Shown here in pieces: positions 5,492 through 5,961 of a stretch of DNA of 5,961 nt. The notes under the pieces are model-generated. The model ran no database searches. It was not told the origin of the DNA and saw only the letters and a program-made list of their open reading frames with translations. Numbering within the stretch: the first letter of the stretch is position 1; each line of letters starts with the position of its first letter. Position numbers and translations under genes: made by a program. This stretch comes from Planctomycetaceae bacterium (lineage in GTDB: Bacteria > Planctomycetota > Planctomycetia > Planctomycetales > Planctomycetaceae), in NCBI GenBank assembly GCA_023258825.1, contig JALQWE010000253.1, positions 1 through 5,961 of the forward strand, in the 5' to 3' direction.

Positions 5492-5961
5492 ATGCTCAAC
5501 GGCACTCAAACTCGGGAAACCATTCGAATTTTTCTGGATTTTAACTGCGTGGTTGTTCCACCCTCGTCTCCAATCCTGCCGGCCTCACTGCGGTTTCGTG
5601 AGCTCGGCACCATCGCATTGCTGGCACTTGTGCTGCGAGGATTGCTCGCGCTGAACCAGCCGGGACTGCTGTCCGACGATGCAGACGGCTACCTGGCTCA
5701 CGCCCGCCTGCAGAGCCAGGAATGCAGTTTTCTTGGCCCCTGGACACGGCAGCCCACTGCTTTTCGCCCCCCCGCGTATCCGCTGGCTCTGGCGGCCGCC
5801 TTAGCCGTCGGATTCACCGCTCCCGCAGCCGTCCTGCTGGTCCACGCTGTCTCTACGCTGCTCTGCCTGTTCGCCGTTACCCAGTTGGCTCGCCACCTGC
5901 GTTTCTCCCGCCGAAAAACACTGGCCACGACGCTGCTCGTCGCCCTCGATCCACTCCTGAT
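5492..5961 (+). CDS. Polytopic membrane protein resembling family 39 (GT-C) glycosyltransferases (3' partial)
   Basis: The frame is open from ATG 5492 to the window end, giving 156 residues of a longer protein. After a 37-residue N-terminus comes a first membrane helix (about 38-54, LGTIALLALVLRGLLAL). The following loop carries an acidic cluster, SDDADGYLAHARL (61-73), then FRPPAYPLALAAAL (91-104), entering a second hydrophobic region (about 97-130) and, after basic RFSRRK, a third (from about 142). An Asp-containing first loop followed by RPP-x-YP is the layout of ArnT/PMT-like enzymes, which move sugars from polyprenyl-phosphate donors to lipids or proteins on the outer face of the membrane. 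The loop fits well, but the rest of the protein is not visible, so the family call is moderate and the acceptor unknown. It diverges from the sigma operon across a gap of roughly 190 bases. The frame is also open upstream of 5492, with no better ATG in the stretch read back to about 5441. Confidence 0.7.
   Translation, partial: MLNGTQTRETIRIFLDFNCVVVPPSSPILPASLRFRELGTIALLALVLRGLLALNQPGLLSDDADGYLAHARLQSQECSFLGPWTRQPTAFRPPAYPLALAAALAVGFTAPAAVLLVHAVSTLLCLFAVTQLARHLRFSRRKTLATTLLVALDPLL

Noticed and set aside
1..5961. CRISPR array, transposon ends, tRNA or rRNA genes
   Set aside because: No regularly spaced repeats, transposase frames, cloverleaf arms or rRNA-like stretches were seen on either strand.

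Overview
The window reads as chromosomal DNA from a planctomycete-like bacterium. The evidence is indirect. The short WXG100-type protein, the helical protein after it, and the sigma factor / anti-sigma pair all resemble, from memory, families common in Planctomycetes. Shine-Dalgarno signals are weak at most starts. No rRNA, tRNA, transposase, phage gene or CRISPR array is visible.

Left part, plus strand. Bases 1-756 hold the C-terminal bulk of an alpha/beta-hydrolase esterase whose start lies outside the window. Bases 964-1401 encode a small DUF1801-type protein. After a 296-base gap come two small genes in tandem: a WXG100 (ESAT-6-like) protein at 1698-1970 and a largely helical protein with a disordered tail at 2041-2685. 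They look like a secreted substrate and a possible partner of a type VII-like system, but no secretion ATPase or other machinery lies in the window.

Middle part. An inverted repeat at 2715-2755 separates this pair from a convergent three-gene cluster on the minus strand. Read in its own direction, the cluster encodes an ECF-type sigma factor (about 5298 to 4651), a single-pass membrane protein overlapping it by ATGA (4654-3992) that is very probably its anti-sigma factor, and an exported PDZ protein ending in a coiled coil (3853-2804). The arrangement suggests a cell-surface signalling unit: the membrane anti-sigma factor would hold the sigma factor, and the PDZ protein could sense or scaffold something outside the cytoplasmic membrane. 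The PDZ protein has no protease domain.

Right part. A divergent intergenic region (about 5299-5491) precedes the 5' part of a plus-strand polytopic membrane protein resembling family 39 (GT-C) glycosyltransferases, which runs off the window.

The parts most worth attention are the WXG100 gene pair and the sigma / anti-sigma / PDZ cluster. Neither can be called a new system from sequence alone.
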